Part shown: in pieces, positions 1-11,400 of the stretch
Position numbering within the stretch: the stretch's first letter is position 1
Layout: each line of letters starts with the position of its first letter
From: Fratercula arctica
Lineage: Eukaryota > Chordata > Aves > Charadriiformes > Alcidae
NCBI GenBank assembly: GCA_947846985.1
Contig: CANTUZ010000005.1
Span: forward strand, 48,883,389-48,947,388
Reading direction: 5' to 3'
Length of the DNA stretch: 64,000 bases
The notes under the pieces: generated by a model
What the model was told of the DNA's origin: nothing
Seen by the model: the letters and a program-made list of their open reading frames with translations, nothing else
The model's database searches: none
Position numbers and translations under genes: made by a program

Positions 1-1016
1 AGGGCAAGGTTACTTTCTGACCTGTGTGACAGGGGCTTTCTGCCTTTTATAAGTGAGATGAAGGGGCTTGAAGGCTGAATCGTTGAAGCTGAGTAACGGT
101 GGCTGTAGGCCTGGTCCTCCCCTGCGTGGTTACTGGAGGAGGTGCTCCCTGTGACGCACCGGCTTGTCACTATGGAGCAATCCAGTATCTCCCCTCTGCA
201 CGCTGTGGGGACAGCGCTGGTAGTTTTTCTTTTCTGCCTGGCTTTTTCCCTCCCCCTCCCTGACAAAGAGAGGAAAGGGAGGCAGGAAAATACAGGGAGC
301 CCTCTGCAACCCTGCCCCTTATTGCAGTGCAGTCTGTAAGGACTGCAGGAGGGGCCCTTGATGGCACACGCCGGTTGGTCCCAGCTCACGGTAGGTGAAG
401 GTCCGACTGCATTGCCCTGACACTCAGAAGGGAAGGGCTGTGGCAGACAGGCAGGGGCTCGCATGGCAGGCAGAAATGGGGGTTGCTTACCCATACCTGA
501 TATTGCTTAGGACCATCCTGACCACCCCTCTTTGCCAAATTCGTCCTTGGCTGAACTCCACTGCAGTCACTGGAGTTACAGGCGGTGAGCTGCATGTTTT
601 GACTCATATCCTGTGAAGTTATAAGCTGACTCCCAGCACATCTGGCTCCATTTTGGATCCAGAAGATAGGACTCTACAAAGGCAATAAAAGAAATATTTG
701 CTGTGAGACATCCAGCCAGGAAAGCTTCTGCTCATCTCGTGTTTTCTCTTATCCATTGCATTGAGAGATCTGTCTGAAAGCAGGACTTTGCAGTGGTCAT
801 CAGCAGTTCCTGGTCCTTTACTTCATCAGAGCACCCGCAGGCACCTGAAGAGGCCATAGCAAAGCTGGGCTAAAGCATCCCCAGGGGTCCAGGCTCCCCA
901 TTCAGTGCTCAGTCCCACTCTTTCCCCTCTACTCCACTTGCCCTTTGTTGTAACCCCCCAAACCCTGACACCAGTGCTGTAGGGCAGGAATAGACAGCAG
1001 AAGCTGGGGAACTTAC
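1..1016. other. intergenic, nothing identified
   Basis: Mixed-composition sequence with short open frames on both strands, none with recognisable protein features or splice context. Confidence 0.6.
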
Positions 1017-1139
1017 CACCGTGAGGACAGGCTCAGTCACACCAGGCTGGGAGACGGAGGCGAACGTCGAGTTTGCTGAGAAATAAATACTCGGTGTGTA
1101 AATATTCTTCTTAGCCATTAGTCTCCTCTCTCGTCTCAC
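1017..1139 (-). CDS. possible 41-codon internal exon (unassigned)
   Basis: On the minus strand, an acceptor-like TTTTTAATTCCTCTGCTAG precedes 1139 and a perfect donor GTAAGT follows 1017. The 123 nt between them are open in phase 0/0 and would read RRERRLMAKKNIYTPSIYFS and then ANSTFASVSQPGVTEPVLTV. I do not recognise this peptide. The exon would lie in the same orientation as TTC17, about 24 kb downstream of its poly(A) site. It could be an exon of an unknown coding or non-coding transcript, or chance. Confidence 0.25.
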
Positions 1140-1558
1140 CTAGCAGAGGAATTAAAAACATTTGGCAGCTGAGCGCATTTGCTACAAAATCTTAAAAAAA
1201 ACAACAAAGCATCCCCAGAGCCAGCTAAGGCTCCAGCCTGTGACTATCGCTAACATCCTCCCGGCCTTGGCGTTGCCGCTGTCATTACTTTCAGTGGAGT
1301 TTGGGAGCAGAATTAGGCTCTCTGACTCTCCCCGCACCAGAGCTCCCTGCAGGAGCAAGCCGTAGAGAGGCCACAGGTGCATTTTAGGCCCCCATCGCTC
1401 CTCCGCATCCCTCTCTTTCCCTGCAGACAAGCCCCACGGCCACGCTCCCCTGTCACTACCCGTGTATTCCCCAGCAGCATTAACTTATGCACACACCATT
1501 CACCAATTGTTCAGCATTTTTGTCAATGAAGGCACATTTTATGAATTAGAAGAGCACA

Positions 1559-1571
1559 TGCCCCCTTGTGG
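1559..1571 (-). promoter_or_regulatory. CTCF-like core motif
   Basis: The minus strand reads CCACAAGGGGGCA, a good match to the CTCF core but without the flanking GCTA. Confidence 0.45.
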
Positions 1572-2339
1572 CTTGACTTGGCTCCCTGCTCCACGCCGCC
1601 AGCCCCCTCCGCCACCCCGGCGGGGGCTCTCCGGCAAGGACAGGCTCCGCTGAAACCTGCACATGGGTTAAAAACAGCCCACGGCACCCAAAGAGATGGC
1701 CGGAGTGTCTGAATGATGAGCTGAAAGGACAGCATGCAAGGAAAAGGAAAAGAAAAAAAAAGAAAGGGAAAATGAAAAGCAGTTGCTTGAGGAGTAACGG
1801 GATATTTATTTCTACAGGGTTTTAAGAAGGGTTTAGCTAATTGAATCCAAGTGAAAAGCAAGGCGTCTGACACGTATGCAGAATGCAGTCCCCTATTCAT
1901 CCATGGAGCAGGTACAGCACAGCAAATGGCTTCTGCCTGACCTATATGGCTCAGACACTCGCTAGAGAGCACAAGTGGAGCTGATTCTTCACAGCCTTTT
2001 CTCTCCCCACCCCTTCCAGTCCCTAACATAGGATTTTTGGGGTCAGCTATGGTAGCAGTTTCATTATGAGAACCAGTTTTTACTGAGAAGTAAGATGAAC
2101 CCCATGATCTAATCCAGAGAGGGACTCCTGCGGGGACCCGGGTACAACACTGTGATTTGGGAAACAGAAGACCAAAGCGCATCCACCAGAGGAGCAGAGG
2201 CACCACTGACAGTGCAGAACCCGCCCATGGACCTCATTTATGATTAGGGTCACACCCTGCGGCTGTTATTCACAGCAAAACCCAAGGAGGCAGAAGTCAG
2301 AACAAACCTCCCAAAGCCAGTGAGAGCCCCAGTGTCACA

Positions 2340-2530
2340 GGTTGTGGGACTGCCGGCTCCAGGGCTGTGGCTGGGGATAGAAACCAGGAATGCCAGGGCT
2401 CCAATCCCAGCTATTACGTCACTCCTTTCTTAGGCAAGTCTCTGTAAAATGAGTAGTTAGTTCTCCACCTCCTGGGGGCTATGTGGCTGAATTATTGATG
2501 GTAGAAGGGGAAAAGCAATAAACAAGAAAT
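2340..2530 (+). repeat. ancient MIR-like SINE relic
   Basis: CCAGGGCTCCAATCCCAGCT (tRNA B-box-like) is followed by TTAGGCAAGTCTCTGTAAAA, the MIR-type core order. It lies immediately before a second relic of the same kind. Confidence 0.45.
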
Positions 2531-2609
2531 CAGCCAAATTGCTAGCATGAGGGAAGAACAGGTATTAATATAATTACGAAAAATAAAACCTTTGTTCCTG
2601 CAAATGTGG

Positions 2610-2860
2610 GAAGGAGTGCAGTCTCATGGTTAGCGGAGACAGGGAGAACCAGGACTCCTGGGCTGCAATGCCGGCATGTGCGTGGCAGCTTGTTAGGCTC
2701 GGACTAAACGCTCAGATCGGTTAGGCCTTTACTTGCAGTTGCATGTTCTGCGGTCAGGGATTTCCTCATTACTTTTGAGGGGAGTGTCTAGCACTGTGGG
2801 GCCCAGGGGCTACTCTGTGAAGTGATATGATGCCAGATGTAAAATACATACACACACTCA
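2610..2860 (+). repeat. ancient tRNA-derived SINE relic (MIR/AmnSINE-like)
   Basis: It begins GTGCAGTCTCATGGTTAGC ... CAGGACTCCTGGGCTGCAA, like the tRNA-type head of MIR/amniote SINEs. It ends CTAGCACTGTGGGGCCCAGG ... CTACT, like an ancient LINE-derived tail. It is degenerate; the exact family is not resolved. Confidence 0.45.
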
Positions 2861-4825
2861 CGGATTTGTATAATTGCGACCCCTTCCTGCAAATGTACTT
2901 GTCCTGTGTACATCACCAAAAGCATTTTGGGATGGGCACCTTACCTTTATGGCTGTATACACAAGGACCTCGATCATGATTAGGGCCCCCGAGAGCGGAC
3001 ATAATAAGAGTTTAAAAATACACACAGTAGTGGGTGTTATGAGTGACCTTTGTTTCTTCTGCCTTAGACAGAAAGCCTTGTTTTTCAGTAAGCCTTACAC
3101 AGTCTTATATAGCTTGTGGGATTTTTTACTTCGTGTGGCTGTCAGTTTAAAATACTCGGGTGGAATATTTAGCTTGAATGCTTTCCACCTTCTCCTCTCG
3201 CTCTTTGCATGAACCGGCACAGGTTTCTTCTGAGTGAGCAGAGTGTCTCTAATAAAAAATATGGCAGCTAAATCTGGGATTGCTGCATATTCTCCTTCAC
3301 AGGTCTTGGTTCAAAATATACAGTCTTGCAGAGAAAGCCCCTTCACACACAGGGAGATCTAGAGCAGCCAGTAAACTAGATCATCTCTCTTTCCTCCTCA
3401 GGAATGCAGCAGAAGAAAGCAGCTTGCTAAGATGTCTTTCTTGGGGCCAGGGGCCAGCTCCCCTGGCTCCCAAAAAGAGAAGGGGAGTCAGCACTTGGAG
3501 AAAAAATCATAACCACCACCTGTTCACAGGAGAAAATTACTAGGACTGCAACCCAAATTTTTCCTCTATGCTTTTCAAAGGTACAACACACAAGCTGCTA
3601 CCCAGGAGAAGGCAAAGATGATTTCACCCTGCTGGATTTGGAGCTCCTGCTAGAGATGTCTGGAGGGTTACTCTAGTTAGCAAAAGCACCCTAAGGATCC
3701 AGTATAGCCCAAAATCTCTTTGGTGCTCCATGCTACAGAAGTCAACTCTTCTAAGTCCCTTGTCTCATGCCCACTAAGTTAATGAGGAAATTAATACAAA
3801 GATGCCTCCGCTGAGATACAGTTCTTCCCTGATGTTGCTGGTACCTCTCCCTGCCTGGTTTGCCAACAGAAGTGGGGGTGTAGGAGAGAGGTCTAGGGAT
3901 TTTCCTTTCTGTTGCCCAGAGTGCAATAATCTGCCCCTTTGAAGGAAAGAGCATCTTTTCCCCTGAACTTCCTACTGTCCAGGCCTGAGCCCACATCAGA
4001 CTGACCTGCTGCAACGGGAGCTGGGGGGGGGTTCAAGGCTGACCCCCAAGGGCACTGGAAGCCCCCATCAGCGCTGGTTCTTTCCTGAGGAGAAGTCCAG
4101 CCCTGCCGATGCTGGTCACCACCGCTCCCAAGTGCAGTTTGAAGGGTTGCTCATTCTTGTTCACCACGTTTGCTCTGGTGTGGACATTGTGCACCAGGGA
4201 CCCGGTCCCCTCTCTGTGCTGTTCACCCAGGACAGCTGAGATGAGAGTCCTTGCCCACTCACGCTGGGGCAAAGGTGCTCTTGAAGAGGAACTCTGCTTT
4301 CCCCTGCCCATGTCACTGGAACAACCGGTAGCGCCCGAGGGGTGACACTCTCCAGGTCTTCGCATTGATGCAGCCTTAAACAGGGGGTGGGAGGAAGCCG
4401 GCTGGTGATGGGCTGCAGAGCCCTTGGTAGTGACATCATTTCTGCATGATAGAAATGGTGAATCCAGGTGGTTCATTCATTTCAGACCCAGCATTAGAAG
4501 AGCGGATGGTAAGCAAGCGCTGCATAAACTGGACAAAGGTACAAGGACGGAGGATAAAACTGTGCCATCCATTACCCTGCTGTAAACCCCAGTGGGGTCG
4601 GAGCAGTCATATTGCCACAGCTACACCAGCCCACTAACACCTGGAGCTGTATTTCGGATTTTTCCTCTCCTCCTTTCCAGCTTCTTGGCACAGTGGGGAT
4701 GTGACTGTCGGAGTCACCAGTGCAGGTGGCCTCTTGTAATTTGGGAATGGAGGGAGGCAAGGGCACCAAGTGCTGGGGCCGGTGGTGGGGATGTGGGCTA
4801 CAGCGAGGAGAATTTCCTATCCCAC

Positions 4826-4899
4826 TGCTGGATAACATTTACCTCGGGGATCTCTGGGGTTTGCTGGATAACATTTACCTCGGGGATCTCTGGGGTTTG
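4826..4899 (+). repeat. perfect 36-bp tandem duplication
   Basis: Two identical head-to-tail copies (4826-4861 and 4862-4897, plus 2 further matching bases) begin TGCTGGATAACATTTACC. Being perfect, the duplication is either recent or an assembly artefact. Confidence 0.95.
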
Positions 4900-6799
4900 T
4901 AACGGGGTTGTTTGGAGCTTATTTGCCCCCCAGCACATAGGGCTTATGTGCCTGTGTTTAAATATAGAGTCAATCTCGCCAAGTCCCCGGTTTCAGTGTG
5001 GTGGGCAGAGACTGTGGCTCGGCAGAGTGTGGCTCTCTCCTCCCCAGCCTGCCCAGTGCCGCAGGGACACGGAGGGGAGCCTGCGGCGGGTGGAACCCCG
5101 TGTCCCAGGGACGGGTGGGATGTGCGCTGGCACCGTGCTGGTTTTGTGCGCGGGGCTCACGTGGAACCGCTCCTGTAAGGTGGTGGTGTGTGGGTGTGTG
5201 GGGGCCTGAGGCAGCAGGGGGGGGGCCCGGTGAGGCCTCCCCCGGGCCACCCCCGGGGTTCTGGCCACCCAGAGGGAGTGCAGGGCGGGAGTATGGCTAA
5301 GCTGCGCTGAATCCCCTCCAAAAATCTGCAGTTTGGTGTCTTACTGGGCTTTATTTCTCTCTGCTGTTCTTCTCTCGCCCTGGAGTTCTGTAGTAGCCCT
5401 GAATTAGCATGTCACGTGTATGGCATGTGGAAATGAATCAGGGGCATGTGAGGAGGAGGAGGACGCCTGTGTCTGTGTTTGCATCCAAGGATCTCCTCTC
5501 ACTCTGTGTTTGCGTAGGTGTCTAGCTCCCTTCTCCCCCCTCCCATCCCTGCCTGCCTCTCTCTCCCTGCCTCCCTCTCATCCCTCCATCTGGCCAGCCC
5601 AGCTCTCCCTGCCAGCTCAAGCAATACCTCAAGCAGAAACTGCAGCTTTTTCTCTGCACCCCATTAGGAAAATAGGGTGGCCCTAGACTCTGGACACCTA
5701 CTCAGGGAAAAGCATGCATACGCGTTCCCAAATGAGGGCTCCCTTTCCCGCTCCCCCCCTTCCCCAGATTTTTGCTCCTTAGTCAGCACCTCAAGCCCTG
5801 CAGACTGCACCAAGGGCAAGCTTATTAACGCTAAAAACAACAAAACACAGCTGCCAGCCGAGCCCCCGAGCTCTGCTGCTGTTACCGATTAGGTTGCCCT
5901 CACCCCTCTTTAGGCAAGTGCCACCAGCACACGTCTGCACATAAAGCCAGGCACGAATCAAACCCACCCACGGGCAGGGAGGGGGAACGTCCCCGGTGGG
6001 GCGCGGGAGGCAGGCAAGGACCCCCGGGGAGAGGGGCCAGGCGCGGCGGGGGGAGCAAAGGCTGAGCTCAGGGAGAGCAGAGGGGGCTGGGGAGGAGGCA
6101 GCGAGACCCTCTCGGGGGTGTTGCTGCACACATGCCATGGCTCTGCCCCTCTGCTACAGCCAAGGGCAGAGCCTGGCACCCCAAAACAGGGAAGATGCCG
6201 GGGAAGGGATGGGGAGCACGCCCTGCACCCAGTCCCCTGCAGCAATTGGCCACACAAGACCAGAGTCCCCCACTCCCAGTTATAACTCTCACTAGACCAG
6301 TCACTCTCTCCCCATGGGACCAACTCCAGTACTGCTGTTTTTTGAGCTCTCTCTCTCTGTACTGGGTGAGATGGGATGTTTCTGCATCCCCCCAGTCCGC
6401 TTCCCAAGAGGCAGGTCTCACTCTGACCAGCTCCAGGCACTCCCAGATCCCAGGCAAGGGTTGCCCCAAGACGGTTTCATTCAAAGCCCCCATCCTAACC
6501 GGGGAATAGCTGCCTCCCATCTCCCTCCTCCAGTCTCTCCCAAAAAAATTTTTCGGTGCTTCCAGCTTCTATCCCCTGCCAAGTGTCTGAGATGGCTCCC
6601 CTTGTCCATCTGCTGCTCTTCTCCACACCATGCCCCCCCCTGCCTCACATACCTCCTCTGCTCCGCTCCCTGCCCCTCCTTGCCTTCCAGGCTTTCCTCT
6701 CCTTGCCCGGGGGCCCTGTGCCCTGCCCTGCCCCATGGCCTGTCCTGTCCCCTCCTGTCCCCCCGGGGGCGGCTGCTGCCGCTGCTGCTGCTGGCAAGG
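4900..6799. other. GC-rich intergenic block
   Basis: C/CT-rich sequence (for example 5510-5620 and 6540-6780), with overlapping Pro/Ser/Leu-rich open frames on both strands typical of non-coding GC-rich DNA. No gene recognised. Confidence 0.6.
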
Positions 6800-7350
6800 T
6801 GCAGCCTAGTGTGGCGAGAAGCTATAAATAGCTCCGTAAGCTCTGCTCTCATTGACACCGTTTGGACAGAGGATGGAAAAATAAACAAAGGAAACTCCGT
6901 TGGAGCCAGGCTCCAAGCGGCAGCCACATTCCTCATGCTAAATAATAACAGATTTTCCACCAAGGTGTGTGGGTAATATACGGATTGGCATGGGGTGGGG
7001 TGGGGGAGGGCGAGGGAGGGAGAGAGAAAGCAGGAATCAAAACAAATTATACACACCCAGTGCATGTCAATATTTTGGTCCCTCTCATTCTGCCCTATAG
7101 TAGTTAAGCACACGCAGATTGCCTATATTTAGAAAAGGTTATATTTTTAAATACTCCGAGATGGAGATTGTTTCCATTAATAATGGTGGAGCATGTTGGA
7201 GGAGGCAGACCTGGCGAGGAACTGTCGAATGTTGCTTTAGTGACATATAGAGGCCTGAGAGATAAAGGACAGGGCAGAAGCAGAACAAATATTTTGAAAT
7301 CAAGCAGTGATTACCCTGAAGTTTGCAGTTGCGTTGCTATTTTTACACAG
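6800..7350. promoter_or_regulatory. candidate enhancer with two MEF2 sites
   Basis: This non-repetitive AT-rich block follows a GC-rich stretch. It holds two exact matches to the MEF2 consensus CTA(A/T)4TAG: CTATAAATAG at 6822-6831 and CTATATTTAG at 7123-7132. It also has a forkhead-type ATAAACA (6881-6887) overlapping a SOX/TCF-type AACAAAG (6884-6890). No open frame of interest. The functional reading is inference. Confidence 0.4.
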
Positions 7351-7889
7351 GGGGCTGTTTGCGCTGGGAGATTATTCACAGGTCCCTGGTGCAGAGACTC
7401 AGGCAGTGGGAGAAGAATTATATTATTGGGGGTTTATTTTATTTTGTGTTTTTTCCTTTTTTTAATTGAGGACAGAACATACACTGCAGCAGAAAGGTTC
7501 AGCCCAGAGTGACTGAAAGCAGGGATGGACACACAAAAAAGTAGCATTTATTACCCAGTTCTGGGATGCTAACTCAGCCTGGCTTAGGAAGGGCAGTGTC
7601 TGCATTTTAACAAAATCCCCTTTTTTTTTTTTCTTCCCCCTCCATCCTGTCCTTCCCAAAATAACCTCTCCCAATCTCAGTATTCATACAGGGATTTTAA
7701 TAGTGAATTTTCATTTATGTTATGAGAGGAGGTAAACGATCAAATAAGATCTGCACCATAGCACGCTAGGAGCTATACGTGCCCAGTATTAAGAGGCTGC
7801 CCAAGAAGCTTAACATGTGAAAAGAAGAGAAAGAGGAAAAAAAATAATACTAAAGACAAAAGGGAAAAACCCTTTACACTTACTTTATA

Positions 7890-7995
7890 GCTGTGCAAAT
7901 GAAAGCTGGGTGACGCACCCAAGGCTATAGAGGGAGTCTGTGACACTGCCGGGACACAAAGCCAGCTTTTCCGTCTTAGCACAACACCTTCCATG
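7890..7995 (-). repeat. ancient MIR-like SINE relic
   Basis: GACGCACCCAAGGCTATAGA ... CTTTTCCGTCTTAGCACAAC resembles the complement of a MIR core (CCCAAGGTCACACAGC ... AGTGCTCTAxCC). Confidence 0.35.
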
Positions 7996-10224
7996 TGATC
8001 AAGAAGATGCTTCAAATTTTTTTTTCCTCCTAGTTGTTTCTGCTTAGGTATTTCACAAGCAGGGTGGTTTACAGAAGCAGAAATCCCGGAAATTTTCCTA
8101 TTACTCTCTCTCGTGGAGGGACATAGCAGTCAGAGCTGCCCTCCCGCACCAAGGCCCAGCATGGTGGGGGCACACGGGCCCCTCCAAATTATGGTTACTC
8201 CTGCACTCTGTCTGGCCGTGGGGCTCTGGCAGCCCCTGCCTCCACCCCGGTGAGCAGGCAGGGGCACCCAGGGCTCAGGGCGGCAGATGCCTGCCTGTCA
8301 CATCGCTACCACCTGGCCCTGGTGCTGGTGGGGCTGCCCGGTGGGGTCTTCCCCCTTCCAGCCTCTGCTGAGCTGAGTCAGCCCCAGCCCAAGGGTCTCT
8401 GTTCCCCCGGGAGGTGATGGCAGAGGAGGCTCCAGCCTGGCGGCTCAGACACCTGGTGTGGGGGGCTCTAGCTCTTCCTCCAGAGGGGTGTCCTGGTGAC
8501 AATGGGGAAATCCACTCCCGAAGGGCCACGGCCTGTCCCCTGTCCCCACCTCCTGGTCAGGGCTCAGCCCTGCTCCCCAGTCACACCAGGCGGGGATGGT
8601 CATCTTCCTCTGTGGCCTCCTAGGAGGGAGCTAGCCTTCACCACCTATGGCAGTTACTTAATTACCAGATCTGCACACGCAAATACACACCTACCTCCTG
8701 GCAAAACCCATTCAGGTGCCACGTTTGCCCCACACTCAAGTGAAGAGAGAACAGACGTGGTCTGACAGGTAGGAAAGCTCTGGGAGCAGGTGCTTCTCAG
8801 GCTTTCTCTTGCTTCTCCCATGGTCTGACCTGCGTAAGTCGTGCTACCTTACCCAGCAGGACAGAGCAAGAGTAGCTGGGGAAGCCATGGGGTGAGATTA
8901 ATCAATGACTTGTGAACGCTTCCGAACTCTGAGTAAATGAAATTTAGGTGACGGAAGATGCTGAAAAGTTTGGGAATGTGGGGGAGCTCCCACCTAGAGG
9001 ATTTCTTAACCTGCCCTGCACACACACACATCCCCCACACCGCTAGGAATGGACAAAGCCCTTCCCCTTCCTCAACTGGTCTTCACCAACATCAGGGTGA
9101 ACCTCAAGCTGTCAGCTCGCTTGTGAGGATCTTGGTGGTTTTTTTTTTTGGTTTTTTTTTTTGTTTTGTTTTTTTTTAATTTTTTATCTTGGAGCGCTCA
9201 GCCCACATATTTGAGCTTTTCCCTCACAACTTTCTTACAAACAGATATAGTGAGAGGCAACAGAACCGAGCTGCCTCCTTTCCCCAGAGGGAGAGGGGTG
9301 GATAGAGGTGGGCATTTCAGTCTAAGCATACTACACTTGCTGAAAAAATTTCCCTTTAAATATACGTGTGGAGTTCAAATCTGTCTTCAGCTAAACCTTT
9401 GAATGAAAAATAAGTCGACAGCCTCATTCCACCCATCTGAGGCACAGACGGCACACCCCACACGCACGAGCTAGGGATTTGGGGGAGAAGCAGCAGAGGG
9501 ATTCCCATTAAGGAAACCCCACTCACTATCTTCTTGGGTAAGACATGGGGGAGGGCTCCTCCTCACCTCCCCAGTGCTACGAACATGTGATTAGTTGCCT
9601 CACTGTTGCATAATTCCCTCACTCGTTTGGGAATTCACGCGTTACTCCCATTTAGAGCCACCAAGAAGAGACCCCATCTTTTGGGGATTAGGGACTGAGG
9701 AGTGCGGCTTAAGTGATGTAATTGGGCTTGTGCTCCCACTGCCCATCTGGCACCTCATGCAAACTCTTCCCTCTTCCAGGCTTCCCTTCCCAAGGGAAAG
9801 GGCTGCTTCACCTGGGGCTGGAGGCGGGGGTAAGTTAGCATATGTGCTGTGCGAGCCCCCAGGCACTGGAGCCACAGCACGGGAACTGAATGGGTTTGAC
9901 CTTTTAGCACAACACGGCTGCCATGTCAGCACACTAGTAAAGAATGGCGTAGTGTGGAAGACCAGCTATTTCTGGGAAACTAATCTTGCCCTCGCAACCT
10001 CCTTCTAGTCTGCTCCTTGGCAGCAGATGAGATGGACCCTGGTCTCAATTGTGGCAGGGTACCAACTTTTGCATTTGTGACATATCTGTATCTACACAAT
10101 CAGAGGTTTGGAAGTACACTAATTTACTACAAACTCTCTTCCCAAACTGAGAAAGGCTCTTGCCTCTTTATGTTTTGGTTGTGATGGCTCATCAAGCTAA
10201 TGGTGGTGGAAACTGCTCTAAGAG

Positions 10225-10420
10225 GGTTGTCACAGAGCAGCAGAGCTGGAGGGCACCTGTATTGCTTATCTAATCCGTGCTGCTAGCTGGAGTAGAGTCA
10301 ACCGTAACCAACATCATTCTTCACAGATGTCAGTTCAACCTTTTTAAAGGCTTTGCCAATATCCATTATGCCACAATCTCCGTTTCACAGAGGACCTCTC
10401 TGTGCTGCAGAGAGCAAGTG
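10225..10420 (-). mobile_element. ancient L3/CR1-like relic
   Basis: The stretch GAGCTGGAGGGCACCTGTAT, CTTATCTAATCCGTGCTGCT and GATGTCAGTTCAACC resembles the complement of an L3/CR1 3' region (GGxxxCCT-CTAGTCCA ... GTCCAACCTxTTCTTAAAA). It is degenerate. Confidence 0.4.
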
Positions 10421-11254
10421 CAATGGTTCAGCCTTGGCCATGTTCATGTCCCCAAATGGAGAACCTGGGTGGGCCAGGCCAAGGTTTGTGGTCACACCAT
10501 GTAAGAGGGACTTCATGGCCATGCATTGGATTGTTAATCTCGACCGGCAGCAACCAGCTTCTCAGTTAGCCCAAAAATGTTAAGGCAAGTGTAGGTTGAA
10601 CCTGCACTGCAGAGCTGTTAGAGTTGTGGGCAATGTAACTACAAGAGGAAGAGACCCAGGTATCTACTATTACTTCTTTTGAAAACTCTCTGGGGATCAT
10701 GAAAATCAAATGGGGATGTAAAGGCAATGAAGGGAAATACAGCTGTGGAAGACAGCTCCAAGGAAGAGCTGCGATAGGAGGCTGAGGTGTAGGATGACTC
10801 TTACCCGAGCACCAGGACTAAGATTTCTCTTGGCCTTGATGACAATAAGCCTCTAGCTGACAACGCAGGCTGCTGTTATGCTCTGATATATCTACAGGGA
10901 CGGTGGCACCATGCCAGCTGGGTGTTTTATTCATACTTTGCTACTCTTATAAAGATAGGCTCAAGTGACTCATATGTCACTGGCCACATACCATACATTT
11001 AAACTCATTGTCATGGATTTGATTTCTGGGGGTTAGGTTGTCATTGTTTTCTTTCTTTCCTATTTTTTTTTTTTTTTTTATAATATTAATTCCTTTCCCT
11101 CTGCTCTCCTCAATTTAATTATGGCTGTGTAATCTGGAGATCTGTAAGGCTCTAGCATGAGGTCTCTGGCTATCAGGTTTCCATATTCACAATTAGCAAA
11201 TGGAGACATGAAGAGCAGCACTGGAAGAAAGGGGTTTTAACTTAAGATCCTTAA

Positions 11255-11400
11255 GAGGATCTGTGATGCTGTGGTCTCATGGCTAACAGCAGGGCCATGG
11301 ATGAGGAAGATTTTAGGTTTCTAGCCCAAGTTTTTGGGACACTTAAGCCAATATGAAAACCAGTCTTTGTTGGACTTTCTAGAGGTAGATAAATGTTAAG
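11255..11400 (+). repeat. ancient MIR-like SINE relic
   Basis: CTGTGGTCTCATGGCTAACA ... TTTAGGTTTCTAGCCCAAG follows the head-to-core order of a MIR/amniote SINE. It is degenerate. Confidence 0.35.

Larger units (their letters stand above)
1140..4825. other. intergenic with SINE relics
   Basis: Holds the CTCF-like motif near 1559 and two ancient SINE relics (2340-2860). A 227-codon minus-strand open frame (1523-2206) has no recognisable domain and looks random. Nothing else identified. Confidence 0.6.

Noticed and set aside
1523..2206. 227-codon minus-strand open frame
   Set aside because: No recognisable domain, no splice or promoter context, and it overlaps the CTCF-like motif. Looks random.
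4592..5209. 205-codon plus-strand frame that includes the 36-bp duplication
   Set aside because: The 36-bp unit is a multiple of 3, so it keeps any frame open; other frames are open too. No protein resemblance.
6314..7113. 220- and 210-codon frames on opposite strands
   Set aside because: They overlap in a C/T-rich block and read as Pro/Ser/Leu- or Gly-rich sequence with no domain.
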